64,000 nucleotides of DNA. It comes from Paenibacillus sp. DMB20. Its GTDB lineage: Bacteria > Bacillota > Bacilli > Paenibacillales > Paenibacillaceae. The notes beneath the pieces are model-generated. The model was not told where the DNA came from and did not search any database. It saw only the letters and a program-made list of their open reading frames with translations. Below are positions 27,755 to 36,785 of this stretch, piece after piece. Where the stretch lies: assembly GCF_000987955.1 (NCBI RefSeq), contig NZ_LAZU01000008.1, forward strand, positions 31,582 through 95,581. The letters run 5' to 3'. A program made the position numbers and the translations under genes. Numbering within the stretch: the stretch's first letter is position 1; each line of letters begins with the position of its first letter.

Positions 27755-28777
27755 ATGTCGATTTTACCCCGAAAGAATGAACTGGGATTTTTCGAGATCC
27801 GTCTCGAATCCATCGGCGGGCTTGGCGCCAATCTGGCCGGAAAAATGCTGGCCGAAGCCGGGGTTACCGGCTCCGGACTTAACGGTTCGAATTTTTCCAG
27901 CTATGGTTCGGAGAAAAAAGGGTCGCCGGTGAAGAGTTTCGTAAGGTTCTGCGATCCCGAGGTGGAAATCCGCGATCACAGTCCCATTGAGCAGCCGCAT
28001 GTCGTCGGCGTATTTCATGAAGCATTGTATAAGACGATAGATGTCATAAGCGGATTACAGCCTGATGGAACGGTGCTTGTGAATACGGCGCGAGACCTTT
28101 CCGAAGTGGCCGTTGATCTGAACATGACGCAGGGAACGCTGGCCGTAGTTGATGCGCTGAAAATTTCCGTTGAGGAAAAAACCAAAGTGAATACGGCAAT
28201 GCTGGGGGCTTTGTTCCGGATTTGCAGCTTCCTAAACCCGGACGATATGCGGCAGGTTATCCGCACAACATTTGAGAAAAAGCTGCCCCACCTCGTGGAA
28301 GCGAATTTGCGGACCTTTGACAGAGGATATAACGAAGTCCAGTTCCTTTCCTTGGGAAATGGCTCAGAGCTTATAGACAAAATCGCTTTCGCAAGACCGC
28401 AGCCGATTCTTGGATATGAAACGCAGGAGCTGGGCGGGATTCTGAACGTTACGGCGAACAGTGTCTTGAAGGATCTTAGCGGCTCCCGGCAGGGATATTT
28501 GCCAGAGTACAAAATAGAGGACTGCATTAACTGTGCCGCCTGCGATACGGTATGTCCGGATTTCTGCATCGTGTGGGAGAAGAAACCGGATAAGCGCGGG
28601 AATATGCAGATGTTTATGAAAGGTATCGATTATCAGTATTGCAAAGGCTGCTTGAAGTGTATCGAAGCTTGTCCGACCACCGCTTTGGCTGCCATGTTAG
28701 AAGAGCCGCATTATGCGGAGCAGCACCGTGTGCCGCAATCATTTCCCTATTTAACTGCGGAGGGAGTCAGATCATGA
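27755..28777 (+). CDS. 2-oxoacid:ferredoxin oxidoreductase, fused gamma-delta subunit
   Basis: A 340-residue protein with two parts. The gamma domain (about residues 10-200) has IGGLGANLAGKMLAEAG and GSEKKGSPVKSFVR, typical of the coenzyme A-associated domain. The C-terminal delta part carries two [4Fe-4S] sets, CINCAACDTVCPDFC (about 257) and CKGCLKCIEACP (about 297), to pass electrons to ferredoxin. The next gene overlaps its stop as ATGA, so translation is coupled. A near-consensus Fnr box upstream points to anaerobic induction. The 2-oxoacid (pyruvate or branched-chain) cannot be decided by eye. Confidence 0.9.
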   Translation: MSILPRKNELGFFEIRLESIGGLGANLAGKMLAEAGVTGSGLNGSNFSSYGSEKKGSPVKSFVRFCDPEVEIRDHSPIEQPHVVGVFHEALYKTIDVISGLQPDGTVLVNTARDLSEVAVDLNMTQGTLAVVDALKISVEEKTKVNTAMLGALFRICSFLNPDDMRQVIRTTFEKKLPHLVEANLRTFDRGYNEVQFLSLGNGSELIDKIAFARPQPILGYETQELGGILNVTANSVLKDLSGSRQGYLPEYKIEDCINCAACDTVCPDFCIVWEKKPDKRGNMQMFMKGIDYQYCKGCLKCIEACPTTALAAMLEEPHYAEQHRVPQSFPYLTAEGVRS

Positions 28778-31071
28778 ATATGCAAATTCAAGAAACAACG
28801 GAGAACAAGCTGGCGGCCGCTCAAACGGCAGTCTTCGAATCGGGCAACGAAATGGCTGCCATGGCGGCTGCCCAGATTAACTATCACATTATGGGTTATT
28901 TTCCGATTACGCCATCTACGGAAATCGCCCAATATCTTGACATGATGCGTACACGCGGCGAACATGACATCAAGCTGATTCCAGCTGACGGCGAACATGG
29001 ATCGGCGGGGATTTGCTACGGTGCGGCCGCAGCCGGAGCACGGGTATTCAATGCTACCAGCGCGAATGGTTTCCTGTATATGATCGAACAGCTTCCTGTG
29101 CAGGCGGGCACACGTTTCCCGATGGTCATGAATTTGGTGACGCGTGCAGTCAGCGGACCGCTGGATATTCGTGGTGATCATTCGGATCTTTACTACGGTC
29201 TGAATACCGGCTGGGTGATTTTGACCGCCCGTTCACCGCAGGCCGTTTATGACATGAATATCATGGCGCTGCGTATCGCGGAACATGAAGACGTACGCCT
29301 GCCGGTCATTGTAGCTTATGACGGATTTTTCACATCGCACCAGAAACGCCGGGTACAAATATTTACGAACCGGGAAACCGTTCAGGAGTTTGTAGGGGAA
29401 AAGGCGCCTGAATATCCGCATGTGCTGGACGAGAACAACCCAATCGTTGTTGGGGCTTATATGAACGGCGACGATTTGATGAACAACCACTACCAACAGT
29501 CAAGCGCCATGTACCGTGCGGGCGAGGTGTTCAAGGAAGTGGCAGAGGAATACGCGGCTTTGTCCGGAAGATCCTATTCGCCGCTTGATCTGTATCGCAT
29601 GGAAGACGCAGAGGTGGCTTTATTCCTGCTCAATTCGGCGGCCGAATCCTCCAAAGACGTCGTGGATCGGCTGAGGGCGAGAGGAATTAAAGCGGGCGTA
29701 ATCAGCCCGAATATTCTCCGGCCGTTCCCGGCAAAGGAAATCCGCGAGGCGCTTATAGGTGTCAAAGCACTACTGGTTGGCGAACGCGCTGATTCTTACG
29801 GTGCACACGGAGCCAATCTGACCCATGAGGTCAAAGCGGCCCTGCAGGAAATCCGTGGTCCGCAGCCAATTGTGCTGTCACGCATATTTGGACTTGGCGG
29901 GAAAGACTATTACGCGGATGACGCGGAAACTTTTTTTGCCTTGACGATCGAGGCAATGGAGCTCGGTTATGCCAAAGTGCCGTTTGATTATTACGGCCAA
30001 ACACCGGGAGATGAGGAGCAAAGACTGCAGCCGATCATTGCCCCGATGAATGGAGACAGCTTTAAATCTGGCCTGATCACCGTAAAGGTGGATGAAGAGA
30101 CAAGTAAACTATCCGTTAAAGTGCCGCCGATGCGGGCGCTAGCCGCGAAACCGAAACGGTTTGCTTCCGGCCACGGAGCTTGCCCGGGCTGCGGTATTTT
30201 CCCGGCGCTGGAGCTCTTTTTCAAAGGGATTGAAGGCAATGTCGTTACTTTATTCCATACCGGCTGCGCTTATATCACAACAACGGGTTATCCGTATAAC
30301 TCGCATAAGCAGAGCTTCATTCATAATTTGTTCCAGAACGGACCGGCTACTTTATCCGGCACGGTAGAAGCGTTCCTCGAGAAGAAACGCCGCGGAGAAA
30401 TCGAAGTTCCAGAGGATTTCACTTTTGTCATGGTGACCGGCGACGGCGGCATGGACATCGGGATGGGTTCGGCCATCGGGACGGCGCTGCGGGGCCATAA
30501 TCTGATCATTCTGGAATATGATAATGAAGGCTATATGAACACCGGTGCACAGCTTTCGTATTCCACACCATTAGGACATATGACCAGTACGTCCGGTGTC
30601 GGCAAACAGCAGCAGGGCAAAGCGTTCCATCATAAAGATACGGTGCAAATGATGGCGGCGGCGCATATTCCGTACGTATTCACGGGGACGGAAGCATTTC
30701 CGCAGGATCTTGTGAAAAAGGCGGCGAAAGCGCAGTGGTACGCCCAGAATGTAGGTACCGTTTACGGCAAGCTGCTGATCACATGCCCGCTGAACTGGAA
30801 ATCGAGCGACAAGGATGGGGAGAACATCGTCCGCGCGGCCGTGAATTCAAACTTCTTCCCACTGTATGAAGTAGAGCAGGGAGAAACGAATATTACGTAC
30901 GATCCTGAAGCGAAGAAAAAACAGGTACCGCTCAGCGACTGGCTGAAATACATGGGCAAATCAAGACATCTGCTCAAGGAAGAAAACAAAGAAATGCTTG
31001 GCGAATTTGAAAAAGAAGTGGAGCGGCGCTGGTCGATTCTGAAAACGAAACACGAGAACCCACTGCTATAA
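28774..31071 (+). CDS. 2-oxoacid:ferredoxin oxidoreductase, fused alpha-beta subunit
   Basis: A 765-residue fusion. The alpha part (about residues 15-460) has GYFPITPSTEIAQYL, ADGEHGSAGICYGAAAAGA and DIRGDHSDLYYGLNTGW. The beta part (about 465-765) has the cluster motif HGACPGCGIFPALE, HTGCAYITTTGYPY and the thiamine diphosphate motif TGDGGMDIGMGSA with EYDNEGYMNTGAQ. Together with the preceding gene it makes a complete enzyme that converts a 2-oxoacid and CoA to acyl-CoA, CO2 and reduced ferredoxin. The start is the ATGA overlap at 28774; the frame upstream is a shadow. A strong terminator follows. Confidence 0.92.
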   Translation: MNMQIQETTENKLAAAQTAVFESGNEMAAMAAAQINYHIMGYFPITPSTEIAQYLDMMRTRGEHDIKLIPADGEHGSAGICYGAAAAGARVFNATSANGFLYMIEQLPVQAGTRFPMVMNLVTRAVSGPLDIRGDHSDLYYGLNTGWVILTARSPQAVYDMNIMALRIAEHEDVRLPVIVAYDGFFTSHQKRRVQIFTNRETVQEFVGEKAPEYPHVLDENNPIVVGAYMNGDDLMNNHYQQSSAMYRAGEVFKEVAEEYAALSGRSYSPLDLYRMEDAEVALFLLNSAAESSKDVVDRLRARGIKAGVISPNILRPFPAKEIREALIGVKALLVGERADSYGAHGANLTHEVKAALQEIRGPQPIVLSRIFGLGGKDYYADDAETFFALTIEAMELGYAKVPFDYYGQTPGDEEQRLQPIIAPMNGDSFKSGLITVKVDEETSKLSVKVPPMRALAAKPKRFASGHGACPGCGIFPALELFFKGIEGNVVTLFHTGCAYITTTGYPYNSHKQSFIHNLFQNGPATLSGTVEAFLEKKRRGEIEVPEDFTFVMVTGDGGMDIGMGSAIGTALRGHNLIILEYDNEGYMNTGAQLSYSTPLGHMTSTSGVGKQQQGKAFHHKDTVQMMAAAHIPYVFTGTEAFPQDLVKKAAKAQWYAQNVGTVYGKLLITCPLNWKSSDKDGENIVRAAVNSNFFPLYEVEQGETNITYDPEAKKKQVPLSDWLKYMGKSRHLLKEENKEMLGEFEKEVERRWSILKTKHENPLL

Positions 31072-31108
31072 AATATTCAATTCAGCATACTAGGATATAC
31101 AGCAACGG

Positions 31109-31135
31109 AGCGGGCATTGTCCCGCTTCTTTTTTT
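31109..31135 (+). terminator. Terminator of the oxidoreductase operon
   Basis: AGCGGG and CCCGCT pair around a 6-nt loop, followed by TCTTTTTTT. Confidence 0.8.
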
Positions 31136-31139
31136 GTTT

Positions 31140-31997
31140 GACGGATTGTCAAGCTAAGTGCGACAGTTCCTCCATGAAGGCTTCGTGAGCGGACTTCCAC
31201 CCGAGACATTTGCGGGGGCGGTTGTTCATTAAGCGGATGGCCTCAGCGAGTTGTTCGTCGGTTACGGAGGCAAAGTCATGCCCCTTTGGGAAGAACTCCC
31301 GGAGCAGGCCGTTTGCGTTCTCGTTCGACCCCCGTTGCCACGAGGAATACGGGTCTGCAAAGTAGACCTGCACGTCATGAACGGCCTCCAAGGCAGTATA
31401 ACAAGCAAATTCTTTGCCTCTGTCGGTAGTTGCTGTCAGAAATGCCTCCTGTGGATACTGGCTAGCCATAACTCCGACGGCCACCTCCATGGAGTGAGCG
31501 GTGCCGCAGAACTTGAACCTTTCCGCTAGCCACGCGGCCTTGGTAGAGCCAGCGATAGATCGTTTTGAAGCACACGGAAGTCTTGCCCTCCGCTCGGCGT
31601 CTCTGTGTAATCTGCTCGGGCGACCACGTCTCCTGCAGCTTAAGATCAATCTCTTCGGCCAGAGAGTCCGTATACTTTCCGGCAGGCACGCTCCGCATTC
31701 TCCGCTCCTGATGTGTCTACTGGGCCGTGCAGGCGGTATAAGCTTCGCCTGGCTTTCGGCCACGACTCAGTTCCCGTGCAATGGTAGAAGGATGACGGCC
31801 CAACTCACGACCGATCCTCCTGCAGGACCAGCCTAGTCGATGCAAGGTCTCTAGTTGCCCGCGTTCAATTATGCTAAGATGGGAGTAGCTCATGTTGGGT
31901 TCTCCTGTGTGAATGGTTGTGTGGTAACTCCCATTTTACACGAAACCCTCATGGGCCTTTGTTTTTTTAGGTGTCGCACTTCATATTACAATCCGTC
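31140..31997 (-). mobile_element. IS30-family element, internal deletion derivative
   Basis: The ends are inverted repeats: GACGGATTGT at 31140-31149 and ACAATCCGTC at 31988-31997, with AAGTGCGACA repeated inside both ends. The unit is 858 bp, shorter than the usual 1-1.1 kb. The transposase gene inside is deleted and frame-broken, so the copy cannot move alone. With both ends present it might be moved by a full-length relative elsewhere. Confidence 0.8.
31149..31893 (-). pseudogene. IS30 transposase, deleted and frameshifted
   Basis: From ATG 31893 the frame encodes the IS30 N-terminal helix-turn-helix (SYSHLSIIERGQLETLHRLG, then RELGRHPSTIARELSRG) but meets a stop after about 50 codons. 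A second piece (31698-31462) has TWSPEQITQRRR and TIYRWLYQGR. The third piece (to 31149) resumes at SMEVAVGVMASQYPQEAF with the later catalytic region DRGKEFA, FADPYSSWQRGSNENANGLL and RPRKCLGWKSAHEAF. The join near 31508 removes about 60 residues, including the first aspartate of the DDE triad. Confidence 0.8.
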
Positions 31998-32080
31998 GTT
32001 TCAAATTATTTTGCTGCTTTACGAATGATTCAAGCTTAAGTCCCTTTGATGAATGAAAAAAGGTATGGGCGTATCGTTAG

Positions 32081-32167
32081 GCTGATATGGGGATCAAAGT
32101 TAACGCTGTTTGTCCGGGCAGGGTGCAAATGGCTAGGGAGAACTATAACCTAAGAGGGACTTTTTAA
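32081..32167 (+). pseudogene. C-terminal scrap of a short-chain dehydrogenase
   Basis: Twenty-eight codons read ADMGIKVNAVCPGRVQMARE and run to a stop at 32167. The G-I-(K/R)-V-N-A-V-x-P-G signature is that of the short-chain dehydrogenase family after the active site. A stop codon sits just upstream, so only this scrap remains, between the IS30 copy and the regulator gene. Confidence 0.55.
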
Positions 32168-32214
32168 GTTATAATAATTAAAAAAATTATGAAAAAACGT
32201 GGGGGAGGTTGATC

Positions 32215-34479
32215 ATGCAGAGATCCTGGTACAAGCGTCTATTGCTCTCCTATATGCCCATTTTTGTTATTGTGATTACCTTTATATTTTTTGTTTTCTT
32301 TCAGTTGTTCAGCGAACAGACCCGGCGGGAGGCGCTGAGTGCCAATAAGTCGCTTTCCTTGCAAGCGATGCGCATGGTGGATACCTCTTTGAAGGTTATC
32401 GACAATATGATCGTTCTCGAGAGCATCAACAGCAAGGCTTTAAATGATTTTTTTAAATTTTCTGCCGCAAGCGATCCATATATCAATATCCAGGCTGTTC
32501 AGAAGCTCAAAGAGATCATTAATTATTATCCCTTGATCGATTCGATTTATCTGGTGAGGAATTCGGACGGCTATGTGCTCAGCAATGCCACGAATGGATA
32601 CGTAAGTTCATATCCGGATCGTGATTTTATCGAGCAATATCAATTATCGAAAACGCCGAAATGGACAGGCGCGAGAAATTTCGAACAATTTAAAATGAAG
32701 GGCGGCAAGCAGGTGGTCAGCCTGGTCAGAGGATCGCCTTACATGAAAAACGACTTAGGTATGATCGTTGTCAATGTGAGCACGGAATCCTTGAACAAGC
32801 TTACCCAAGAGATGCTGGATTCCAAGATGAGCTTCATTCAGGTCCAGGATGCTTCCGGAAATCATTTGTTCGGCACCTCGATGGATCGTCCACCATCCCA
32901 AGTTAATTCCCAGTATGTATCAAGCTATACGAATTGGAAATATGGGAGTGGTTTGTTAAACAATGGTTTTGTAAGCGCTATCTCTTATCTGTATAACCTT
33001 TGGTCTATCATCGGTCTTGGCATGATTGCCATCGGTTTCATATGGATGATCTATGTTTCCAGGCGAAATTCCAAGCCAATTGAGGCGATCGCCGCCCGAT
33101 TCAGCAGCTATTCGCTTCCGGTGGTGAGCGGAGGCCGGCGGAAGGGGAAGCCGGATGAATTTGCTTTTATTGAATCCGCCTTCGACAACATACTGGAACA
33201 ATCCAAGGAATATCAAGAGAAATACAGGGAGGACCTCCATGTCAGGACCCGGTATATGTTCCGCCAGCTGATCGAAGGGGACTCGCATCTGTCTATTTCC
33301 GAATGGAAATCGGAAGCGGCTCGGCTGAATTTGCCGCAACCGCTGGATCGATATCGTATCCTCATCCTTGAAATCGATAAGTATGGCGATTTCTGCCGGG
33401 ATTATTCCAAGACCGATCAAGATCTGCTTAAATTCACCCTGCGGACGGTCGTGGATGAGATCGCTTCGAAAAGGGACTGCCGGCTGTGGTCGGAATGGAC
33501 GTCACCTTCCAATCTGTCCATTATGCTGTTTGAAGAACGGGATCAGGACAAGTTCGAGGAGGCTGTACTGGTCCCGGTTGCAGAACAAATCCTTGCCTGG
33601 ACGCACCAAAACTTGAAATTTACGATAACGATTGGCATAGGCGGATCCACGGATCAGATTGGCGATATTCCGCAGTCTTACAAAGATGCGATGCAAGCCT
33701 TAAAGTATAAAATCGTGCTCGGTGAAAACCGGCTGATCCGAAGCGAGGATATTTCGAGCCATGGCATCGTCGAGGTCTATACGCATTTGGGAGAAATTCG
33801 CTCGATCATCCAGTCCTTCAGAATGCTGAAAGAGCATTGGAGTGACAATTACGATAAATGGTTTGAACAGCTGAAGAACAGCTTCCTGACCAATGATGAA
33901 ATATTCAGCTTAATGAATTACATGATCTATTATATCGGCCGCGAAATGTCGGGACTAGGCAAGGAAATTTACAACAAGTGGATACAGGAAGGATTGCCGA
34001 AGCTGACAGTAAAGGTAGACAATTCTTACTCCTTGGAGCAGCTAAGACAGGAAATCAAACAAGTGCTGACGGATCATTATGAACAGATGAAACAGATTCA
34101 GGATGGAAACCAATACTCCAATATGATCAGAAACATATGCAGCCTAATCGAGCGCGATTATGCCAATCCGGATCTTTCCCTTGAAATGCTGGGGGACCAG
34201 TATCAGCTGAGTGCCAAATATGTAAGTAAACTGTTTAAGGAAAACACCGGACAAAGGTTCGTTGATTTCCTGATCGATATCCGAATGAAGGAAGCGAAGC
34301 GGCTGCTGACGGAAACGGATTATTCCGTGCAGGAGATTGCAGAGCGGGTCGGATACGCCTATGCCATTTCGTTTACCCGCGTTTTCAAGAGGACGGCTGG
34401 AGTTACCCCGGGCGAATACCGGAATGGCCGGAAGACACAGCAGCGTGGAGAAAATGATTCAGCAGTAGAAAACGGTTAA
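32215..34479 (+). CDS. Membrane-bound AraC-family sensor-regulator (YesS-like)
   Basis: A 754-residue one-protein sensor. Membrane helices lie at about residues 10-32 and 260-282, enclosing an extracellular sensor domain. A cytoplasmic linker follows, then a C-terminal AraC DNA-binding domain (about 660-745): LEMLGDQYQLSAKYVSKLFK, then DYSVQEIAERVGYAYAISFT and TPGEYRNG. Relatives beside sugar ABC operons in Paenibacillus activate the neighbouring uptake genes. GGGAGG stands 6 bases before the ATG at 32215. It faces the same way as the permease operon but is separated from it by a terminator. Confidence 0.92.
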   Translation: MQRSWYKRLLLSYMPIFVIVITFIFFVFFQLFSEQTRREALSANKSLSLQAMRMVDTSLKVIDNMIVLESINSKALNDFFKFSAASDPYINIQAVQKLKEIINYYPLIDSIYLVRNSDGYVLSNATNGYVSSYPDRDFIEQYQLSKTPKWTGARNFEQFKMKGGKQVVSLVRGSPYMKNDLGMIVVNVSTESLNKLTQEMLDSKMSFIQVQDASGNHLFGTSMDRPPSQVNSQYVSSYTNWKYGSGLLNNGFVSAISYLYNLWSIIGLGMIAIGFIWMIYVSRRNSKPIEAIAARFSSYSLPVVSGGRRKGKPDEFAFIESAFDNILEQSKEYQEKYREDLHVRTRYMFRQLIEGDSHLSISEWKSEAARLNLPQPLDRYRILILEIDKYGDFCRDYSKTDQDLLKFTLRTVVDEIASKRDCRLWSEWTSPSNLSIMLFEERDQDKFEEAVLVPVAEQILAWTHQNLKFTITIGIGGSTDQIGDIPQSYKDAMQALKYKIVLGENRLIRSEDISSHGIVEVYTHLGEIRSIIQSFRMLKEHWSDNYDKWFEQLKNSFLTNDEIFSLMNYMIYYIGREMSGLGKEIYNKWIQEGLPKLTVKVDNSYSLEQLRQEIKQVLTDHYEQMKQIQDGNQYSNMIRNICSLIERDYANPDLSLEMLGDQYQLSAKYVSKLFKENTGQRFVDFLIDIRMKEAKRLLTETDYSVQEIAERVGYAYAISFTRVFKRTAGVTPGEYRNGRKTQQRGENDSAVENG

Positions 34480-34508
34480 GGCGGCGATCATGGATCGCTG
34501 CCTTTTTT
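34480..34508 (+). terminator. Terminator after the AraC-type regulator
   Basis: GGCGGCGATC and GATCGCTGCC form a 10-bp stem (one G-T) with a 3-nt loop and six T residues. Confidence 0.85.
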
Positions 34509-34703
34509 GATTGAGAATGAACCCGTTGTTAAGGCGTTCCGTCCGCCTTGAATGAACCCTGATTCGCTTTCTATGAGGAGGCCCAGGCGAAAATGGTTAG
34601 TCGTTTTTATTTTTGTTTCTTGTTGCCGGATGACATTGTTGTATACACTCGGTTTACATCGCAAGGACCTGAAAGTAGAAATGGACGAAAGGAGCTAACC
34701 CGC

Positions 34704-35699
34704 ATGCCGAGACTAACCTCTAGGCTTCATACCGAAGCAAGCCTGGAACCGAAACCTCCCATAATATTGAAAGCGCTGCCAGAAGTGAAGAAAGGAAGGC
34801 CCAGAGGAAAACAAATTAAGCGTCATTGGCAGTTGTATCTCGTTCTCTTGTTACCCGTTCTGTATTTGATTATTTTCAAATACATACCGATGGCCGGTAT
34901 TGTAATCGCATTCAAAAATTATAACGTAATCCAGGGAATCTGGGGCAGCGACTGGGTCGGGCTGAAATATTTTCACCAGTTCTTCGATTCGCCGAACTTC
35001 TGGCTCTACATTAAGAATACGCTTGGCATTAGCTTCTACGGATTGATTGTAGGCTTTCCCGCACCGATCCTGCTGGCACTCGCGCTGAATGAAATCCGCA
35101 ACGGCCTATTCAAGAAGACGGTACAGATGGTTTCATATGCCCCTTATTTCATATCTACGGTGATTATGGTTTCGATCATTATCGTTAACTTGACGCCAAA
35201 TGTGGGGATGATCAGTAAATTTTTCGAGATGTTAGGTATGAGCAATACGAATTTTATGGGTATACCGGGCCTGTTTAAGTCCATTTACGTCTGGTCCGAT
35301 GTTTGGCAATTTACAGGTTACGGAGCGATTATTTACATCGCAGCACTGTCAGGCGTTAACCCGGAGCTGTACGAATCAGCCAAAGTAGATGGCGCGTCCC
35401 GCATCCAAAAGATTCTGAACATCGATATACCAAGGCTTATTCCCGTATCGGTCATTCTGCTCATTCTCAATCTGGGCAACATCATGAAACTAGGATTTGA
35501 AAAAATATACCTGATGCAAAATCCGCTTAATTTAAGCACGTCGGAAGTCATATCCACTTATGTGTACAAGGTTGGTTTGCTGGGCTCCAGCTTCAGCTTC
35601 TCAACGGCGATCGGTCTCTTCAACTCGGTCATCAATCTTATTCTGCTGGTGTCCGTCAATTACATCGCCAGAAAGCTGTCGAACAGCAGCTTGTGGTAG
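34704..35699 (+). CDS. Sugar ABC transporter permease (LplB-like)
   Basis: A 331-residue permease with six membrane helices. The N-terminus is a basic cytoplasmic leader ending KRHWQLYLVLLLPVLYL. The ABC coupling loop reads AALSGVNPELYESAKVDGAS followed by RIQKI, the EAA motif of carbohydrate importers. The ATG at 34704 follows AAAGGAG by 9 bases; an in-frame opening to 34593 has no site. It pairs with the next permease and the solute-binding lipoprotein. No ATPase gene is present; such importers usually share a common MsmK/MalK-type ATPase. Confidence 0.93.
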   Translation: MPRLTSRLHTEASLEPKPPIILKALPEVKKGRPRGKQIKRHWQLYLVLLLPVLYLIIFKYIPMAGIVIAFKNYNVIQGIWGSDWVGLKYFHQFFDSPNFWLYIKNTLGISFYGLIVGFPAPILLALALNEIRNGLFKKTVQMVSYAPYFISTVIMVSIIIVNLTPNVGMISKFFEMLGMSNTNFMGIPGLFKSIYVWSDVWQFTGYGAIIYIAALSGVNPELYESAKVDGASRIQKILNIDIPRLIPVSVILLILNLGNIMKLGFEKIYLMQNPLNLSTSEVISTYVYKVGLLGSSFSFSTAIGLFNSVINLILLVSVNYIARKLSNSSLW

Positions 35700-35753
35700 G
35701 CCTGTACTACACAGCCAGTAAACAATAGCAACTTTGGAAAGAGAGGAGACCCT

Positions 35754-36653
35754 ATGTTCAAAAAAGCCGCTATACGTGAATCGAAAGGCGACCGCCTATT
35801 CATGTTCTTGATCTATCTGTTCTTGACCCTGGTTCTTATTGCTGTAGCTGTACCATTAATCTACATCGTAAGCTCGTCCTTCAGCTCGCCTCAGGCGGTT
35901 ACATCGGGCAAGGTTTGGCTGTTTCCCGTAGATTTTACGCTGGACGGCTACAAGGCGGTATTCAATAATCCGCAGATCGGCGTCGGCTATCTGAATTCCC
36001 TCTTTTATACCGTTGTCGGCACCCTCATCAATGTAACGCTCACGATTATGCTGGCTTATCCCCTGGCGAAGAAGTCGCTTTACGGCCGCAATTTCTTCAT
36101 GGTTCTGCTGGTGATCACGATGATGTTCGAAGGAGGACTGATTCCTTATTACCTCGTCGTTAAGAATCTCCATCTGCTGGATACGCGGTGGGCCATGATT
36201 TTACCGGGGGCACTGGGGGTATTCCAGGTTATCGTCGCAAGGACGTTTTTCCAAACCACGATTCCCGATGAATTGGCGGAAGCCGCGGAGCTGGACGGAT
36301 GCAGTGACATCCGGTTCATATTCAGCATTGTCCTGCCGCTGTCTAAACCCATTATTGCGGTCATGACATTGATGTATGCAGTCGGGCATTGGAATGCTTA
36401 TTTTGATGCACTGATCTTCTTAAGGAATCCTGACTTGTTCCCGCTTCAAATCATTCTCAGAAACATTCTAATTCTGAATTCAGTCGATGCTTCCATGATG
36501 GCGGATGTGAGTCAGATGCAGGCGCAGCAGGGGCTCAAGGATTTGCTGAAATATTCCTTGATCGTTGTTGCCAGCTTGCCTGTGCTTATCATATATCCTT
36601 TCGTCCAGAAACATTTTGTCAAAGGCGTCATGATCGGCTCGCTAAAGGGCTGA
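35754..36653 (+). CDS. Sugar ABC transporter permease (YtcP-like)
   Basis: A 299-residue partner permease of the carbohydrate-importer type with six membrane helices. The coupling loop is IPDELAEAAELDGCSDIRFI. The C-terminus FVQKHFVKGVMIGSLKG is the normal ending of this family. AGAGGAG lies upstream of the ATG, 54 bases after the first permease, so the two are one operon. The specificity is unknown; the downstream fucosidase suggests fucosylated or plant-derived oligosaccharides. Confidence 0.93.
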   Translation: MFKKAAIRESKGDRLFMFLIYLFLTLVLIAVAVPLIYIVSSSFSSPQAVTSGKVWLFPVDFTLDGYKAVFNNPQIGVGYLNSLFYTVVGTLINVTLTIMLAYPLAKKSLYGRNFFMVLLVITMMFEGGLIPYYLVVKNLHLLDTRWAMILPGALGVFQVIVARTFFQTTIPDELAEAAELDGCSDIRFIFSIVLPLSKPIIAVMTLMYAVGHWNAYFDALIFLRNPDLFPLQIILRNILILNSVDASMMADVSQMQAQQGLKDLLKYSLIVVASLPVLIIYPFVQKHFVKGVMIGSLKG

Positions 36654-36785
36654 TCATGACAGAGCGATAATGGTTTCAAGGAGGTGAGGCTGTACATTAT
36701 TCAGATACGGCAAAAGCTGGTGGAGGCAAGAGCATAGGAAAGGGCCAAACGCCCGAAATACGGATGAAAACGGGGGGTATATTCG

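Noticed and set aside
28639..28773. 45-residue N-terminal extension of the alpha-beta oxidoreductase
   Set aside because: It is out of phase with the gamma-delta gene that covers it; the ATGA overlap gives a far better start.
32969..32983. CcpA cre-like site TTGTAAGCGCTATCT
   Set aside because: It fits the loose consensus but lies deep inside the AraC-type gene, so chance is a fair explanation.
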